Shown here one piece after another: positions 60,447 to 64,000 of a stretch of DNA of 64,000 bases. A program made the position numbers and the translations under genes. The notes under the pieces are model-generated. The model was not told where the DNA came from. It saw nothing but the letters and a program-made list of their open reading frames with translations, and made no database searches. Within the stretch, counting starts at the first letter, position 1. The number at the start of each line of letters is the position of its first letter. This stretch comes from Myrmaecium sp. VS I D KN 1 (Eukaryota > Ascomycota > Dothideomycetes > Valsariales > Valsariaceae). The DNA is taken from positions 1 through 64,000 of the forward strand of contig JADQAV010000026.1 in NCBI GenBank assembly GCA_019775845.1. The letters are read 5' to 3'.

Positions 60447-62711
60447 ACCTGAACCTAATCATCGCATTGCTTCTTTGCGGTGATCTCCTTAAATTCATAC
60501 TACCATGCATTTGGGTGTGGATACGCCCAGTTTTTAATGGAATTCGGCATGCAAGCATGGCGCCGGCGCGCACAAGGGAAAAAGTCCATTGCATTATATC
60601 ATCGTATTCCCCAGCTCGGCTGAGCTAAGCAGCATCGCGGCAAATGATGTCCCTGTTACGAACGTCTCTTCCTGCTTCTTTTCGCTTCATCACACACTTC
60701 TTTATACTACTTGAGGGGAAGGCATCTCTGGCGGGATTTATCACTCACGAACCGGACTTTTTGGGATTAACGAAAGATTCTATACTTCTGTCTTCTTGCT
60801 TCTTCATCCACTCAGGCTTTGTCTACCTCAAAGGTAGTCGCGCTTGAGCACGTCACCGTGGTTCTTCCGGCTCACCCACCAAACCCTGCACTTCGGGGTC
60901 GAACCCATCCAATACTTTCACCGTTTTCATTTCTTACGAAAGACGGAACTCGAAGTCATGCAAATGGCGAGTGTTAATGTCAGAAATGGGTTTGGCGCGT
61001 GTGTGGTGTGCGTGTTGTTATACTATTCTGTTATTCGTCTTTTATTTTTCTCCTTTCGCTATCTTCGTTGGAGTACCCGCCTTATTCATTTTGTATTCTT
61101 CACCTTTGGTTGGAAGGACCTCACGAACCGCTTTTTAACGCCTTTACAAAAATACCTTGGTCACTCGCGATGGGAAAGAGAGTGGGAGAAGGAACGAACA
61201 GGGTGTATGCTGAGATTCAGAACATCGAGGAGGGGTCTTTCTTTTCTCTTTCTTGTTCCTTTTCCGGAGGTTTATGGGATGGGATAGGATCGATCGATTG
61301 ATTTCGCCGTTTCATTTTTGACAGACTTAGTACTTCATAGCATCGGCGTTTCCTCTTCTTCTTATCGCTTGGCGGTTCTTCATTCACATTATCTTCACTT
61401 CCTCCTGTTCTTTCTACTCCAACTATTTCAGTTCCATCAAGTTTAACCCCTTTCTCTTACGTGTGGAACGATCAGGGGGGAGCCTTTCGCCACGGCGACC
61501 CCGGCGAGAGCTGTCCTGTCCAACATCTTCCCTTTTTGGCCGAATTCTGCTCCTCCAGAGAGGAGGAGTTGGGCATTCGAAAAGGGTGAGGAGGAAGTGA
61601 GTTTGCTGCCGGCGGGTGTACTCTTCCCCATCCACGCAGGACTTCCTCCTTTCTGTCCCTTTGCAGGTGTCGGACGCTTCACAGAGGGTGTGGGGACGGC
61701 GGCATGTCGCTGTGTTTATATCTTCTTGTATCATATTGTTCTCTATCCTTCTTATCCCTTTCCTCCTCCGGTCCCTGGTTGAGGGCGAGACAGGGGGATA
61801 TCGTATCATCCCTGGAGGAACGCCCGATGTCTTGTAGACTTTAAAGAGAGCGTGCTACCTGCGCTATCATGAACCACTACGATTGTCGAAAAAGTGCTTT
61901 CCATCGTTTTCCTTGGGGACGATCAAAAAAGTGAAGTGAACTAAACTGATCGAAGAAGTATAGGATCGAACGATTCACACAATATAAGTAAGCCCGTCCA
62001 TCCATTTCATCGATCAAGAATAGGTAGCGGGCCAAGGAGAAGAAATAGAAACGCAAGATGGTAAGGCTAATACATAATATATACACATGTCGCGCCCGTA
62101 TCGTACCCGTCCTTACACACATACACAGGTAAGCAGGTCTTAAAATGACGCGAGAAAAAATCAAATCAATCTCCGACGATCAATAATGCAGGACCTGCCT
62201 CCCGGTCATGCTGGGGGAGGACCCCGCCCAGCGCTTCCGGTTCGGGGTCCGCTTCGCAGCGCCGAGCACTTGCCTATACGATTTGCTGTAGAAAAAGATA
62301 CGAGCAATAAGACAAGCGGCATCTGCGGATGTCGGGACGTGAAAGAAGAGAAAAGGGATGAGGTGTGGGTGATGATATAGCTTCCTCAATCTGCTCAGCG
62401 CTGGCGCATGGAAAAGGCACCAAGCCGCGGACGAGAAGCTCGATCGCTGATGAGGATATAGACGTTCCTTTTCAATTGATTTCTTAGGATCCGCCCCACG
62501 CCGAAGCCGTCGGAAAAAGCGAACGAGTAGCGGAAAAAAACCCTACCCACACCTTCTTTTTGGCTGTCTAGCTCACGCTCCGGAAGGGAGAAAGAACAGA
62601 AAGGGTAGAAGAAAAAGAGAAAAACTCGATAGGGAAATAAGATAAACCAAGATAAAATTGCTTGAGACCTCACTCACCCGTCGTCGTGCTTAGCCTTTCC
62701 TAGTCTCTACT
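60447..62711. other. convergent intergenic region, no gene seen
   Basis: 2.3 kb between the converging histidine kinase and fimbrin genes. T-rich and AT-rich stretches with only short frames. A TTCGACCCC motif near 60900 (minus strand) was checked as a tRNA T-arm and did not fold into one. Confidence 0.55.
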
Positions 62712-64000
62712 CTACTGCTGATGCCCCATCTTCTCGTACGTGTTCATCAAGCTACCGATGAACGTGATGATCAACCTGCTCCGGACCTGGCAAATATCCT
62801 CCGGCACCAGCCAGATGGTCGCACCCATCTTTCTGGCAATGCTGATGGCCAGCTTGGCGTTGGCGTAGCACTCCTCCTCCGTGCGGCCGGGAGCAACGAG
62901 ATCGTAGTCGACGTACGAGCTCTTCATGCCATTGAGCACGTCGAGCAGGAAGATGCCGGTGGCGAGGCTGTTATCCTTGAAGCTGCGGATGGCGCTGGTC
63001 CGGCCGCCTTGACGGACCATGTCGTTTGCCCACTTGACCATGTCCGCGTCGGTGATCTCACGCTTGCCGAGGCGCCGGGCAAGGGAAGAAAGGGTGTTGA
63101 CGATATCGCGGCGCATCAATTGCCAGACCAAACCGAGAGTAAGGGTGCGCTGACCATCCGTGATATCAGCGCCCTGGATACCGACAAGCGAGAAGTTGTT
63201 CTGCTTGCCGATTTCCACGGCATAATTCGTGTTCTCGACTGCCTTGAAGCGCATCATCTCGCCGCCAGATGGCGGAGGCTTGTTGACATGACGCCAGTTA
63301 ACACTGCCGGGGATAACCTTGTCGTAAGCCTGGAGGAGGATAGTACCGTCGCGGAGGTCGTCGAAGAACGAAACAACGGGCGGCTTGACATCAATCGAGT
63401 TCAACCAGAGAGTGAAGACACGAGCTTCACGTTCACCTTCGGCGTCAAAGTCCTCGATCTCAGCCTTCTCCTCCTCCGTGATCGGGTCAAGGCAAGGATG
63501 CGTGTTGAACAGGTTAGCCACAAAGGCGAGGTTCAGCTTCGGGTTACCGGCAACGAGGGAGGATGGCGTAAGGAACTTGCGGCACCCGATCCTATCAGCG
63601 TTGTCAAGCACCTGTTCGGCGCGCTGCAGCAAATCCCTTGTCTGAAGCGGAGCCCGAGAGCACTCCTCAGGCTTAAGCTGGTTCAGCAGAACAGTATAGT
63701 TTTCGCCATCCTTCACATCGGTAGAGAAGTTGGTAACGCTGTTGCACAAGTCAGCTTCAGCATTTCCTCGCCACTCATACTTTCACTTACGTCCTGTGCC
63801 ACTTGGCGTTCTTCAAGTGGTAGTTGAACCAGCGCAACAAAATCTGCTCCGGGGGTAACCGCAAGAATTGCTCCAGGGTCTCGTCCTCCTCGAGCAACCT
63901 GTAAAGTTCTGGGTGGAGCTTGATGTCGATCTTGCCCAAGAGACCTCTCCGAATGATCTGCCAAATCAAACCAAGGATAAGATGCTCACGCACTTCGATG
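62712..64000 (-). CDS. SAC6: fimbrin/plastin actin-bundling protein (5' part outside window)
   Basis: Two exons are visible, 63791-64000 (open to the right edge) and 62712-63738, joined by a GTAAGT...CAG intron; about 412 C-terminal residues. They cover calponin-homology domains: EHLILGLIWQIIRRGL, IDIKLHPELYRLLEEDETLE, PEQILLRWFNYHLKNAKWHR (end of CH1 and start of CH2) and LVAGNPKLNLAFVANLFNTH (CH2). Then come FTLWLNSIDVKP (CH3), TLTLGLVWQLMRRDIVNTLS, MVKWANDMVRQGGRTSAIRS (CH4) and the terminal YEKMGHQQ. The EF-hand N-terminus should lie to the right of the window. Fimbrin cross-links actin filaments in endocytic patches and the sub-apical collar of hyphae. It converges with the histidine kinase gene. 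Confidence 0.94.

Noticed and set aside
60890-60915. T-arm-like GGTTCGACCCC on the minus strand
   Set aside because: Flanks do not make the other tRNA arms; chance match.
62721-63827. 368-codon plus-strand frame
   Set aside because: Antisense to the fimbrin exon with calponin-homology motifs.

Overview
The window looks like nuclear chromosomal DNA of a filamentous ascomycete (Pezizomycotina). Genes are split by short introns (mostly 47-120 nt) with GT...AG ends and CTAAC/CTGAC-type branch sites. Both strands carry single genes with no operons. The set includes fungal forms of Cdc25 (NimT-type HCEYSAHR active site), an Rcr1-type PY-motif membrane protein, a KN-homeobox/C2H2 factor, a hybrid histidine kinase and a divergent H3/H4 pair. 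I cannot fix the class; histone H3 ending GERS and the overall style would suit Eurotiomycetes, Dothideomycetes or a neighbour.

Layout. 1-7.5 kb: an Rtg2-like Ppx/GppA protein (runs off the left edge), an Rcr1-like protein and the small GTPase Arl8, all on the minus strand. 7.5-11.2 kb: the second-largest RNA polymerase I subunit (plus), facing a homeobox/C2H2 transcription factor (minus, 11.6-13.8 kb). 15.1-28.1 kb: four minus-strand genes: a long coiled-coil protein, the Fe-S scaffold Isu1, the deubiquitinase Ubp14 and the nucleolar factor Pol5. 28.1-32.2 kb holds no recognisable gene and lies upstream of cdc25/nimT (plus, 32.2-34.1 kb). GINS subunit Sld5 (plus, 35.4-36.7 kb) follows, then a type II haloacid dehalogenase (minus), divergent histones H4 and H3 (40.2-42.0 kb), an Mpv17/PMP22 membrane protein (minus), a dienelactone hydrolase (minus) and an intron-bearing tRNA-Gly(UCC) (minus, 47.9-48.0 kb). 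48.0-54.4 kb is a 6.4 kb tract with no gene I can support. A 1974-residue hybrid histidine kinase (plus, 54.4-60.4 kb) and the 3' part of fimbrin (minus, runs off the right edge) close the window.

Most genes are housekeeping: rRNA synthesis (RPA135, Pol5), replication and cell-cycle entry (Sld5, Cdc25, histones), ubiquitin recycling (Ubp14), Fe-S biogenesis (Isu1), membrane traffic (Arl8, Rcr1-like) and actin bundling (fimbrin). They are not a functional cluster. I found no complete transposon, viral relic, CRISPR array or secondary-metabolite cluster, and nothing that clearly qualifies as a new biological system. The best leads are a probable degenerate receiver domain inside the histidine kinase, several introns whose retention keeps the frame open, a tandem acceptor in cdc25, two unusually long introns in sld5, and the two large gene-free tracts.
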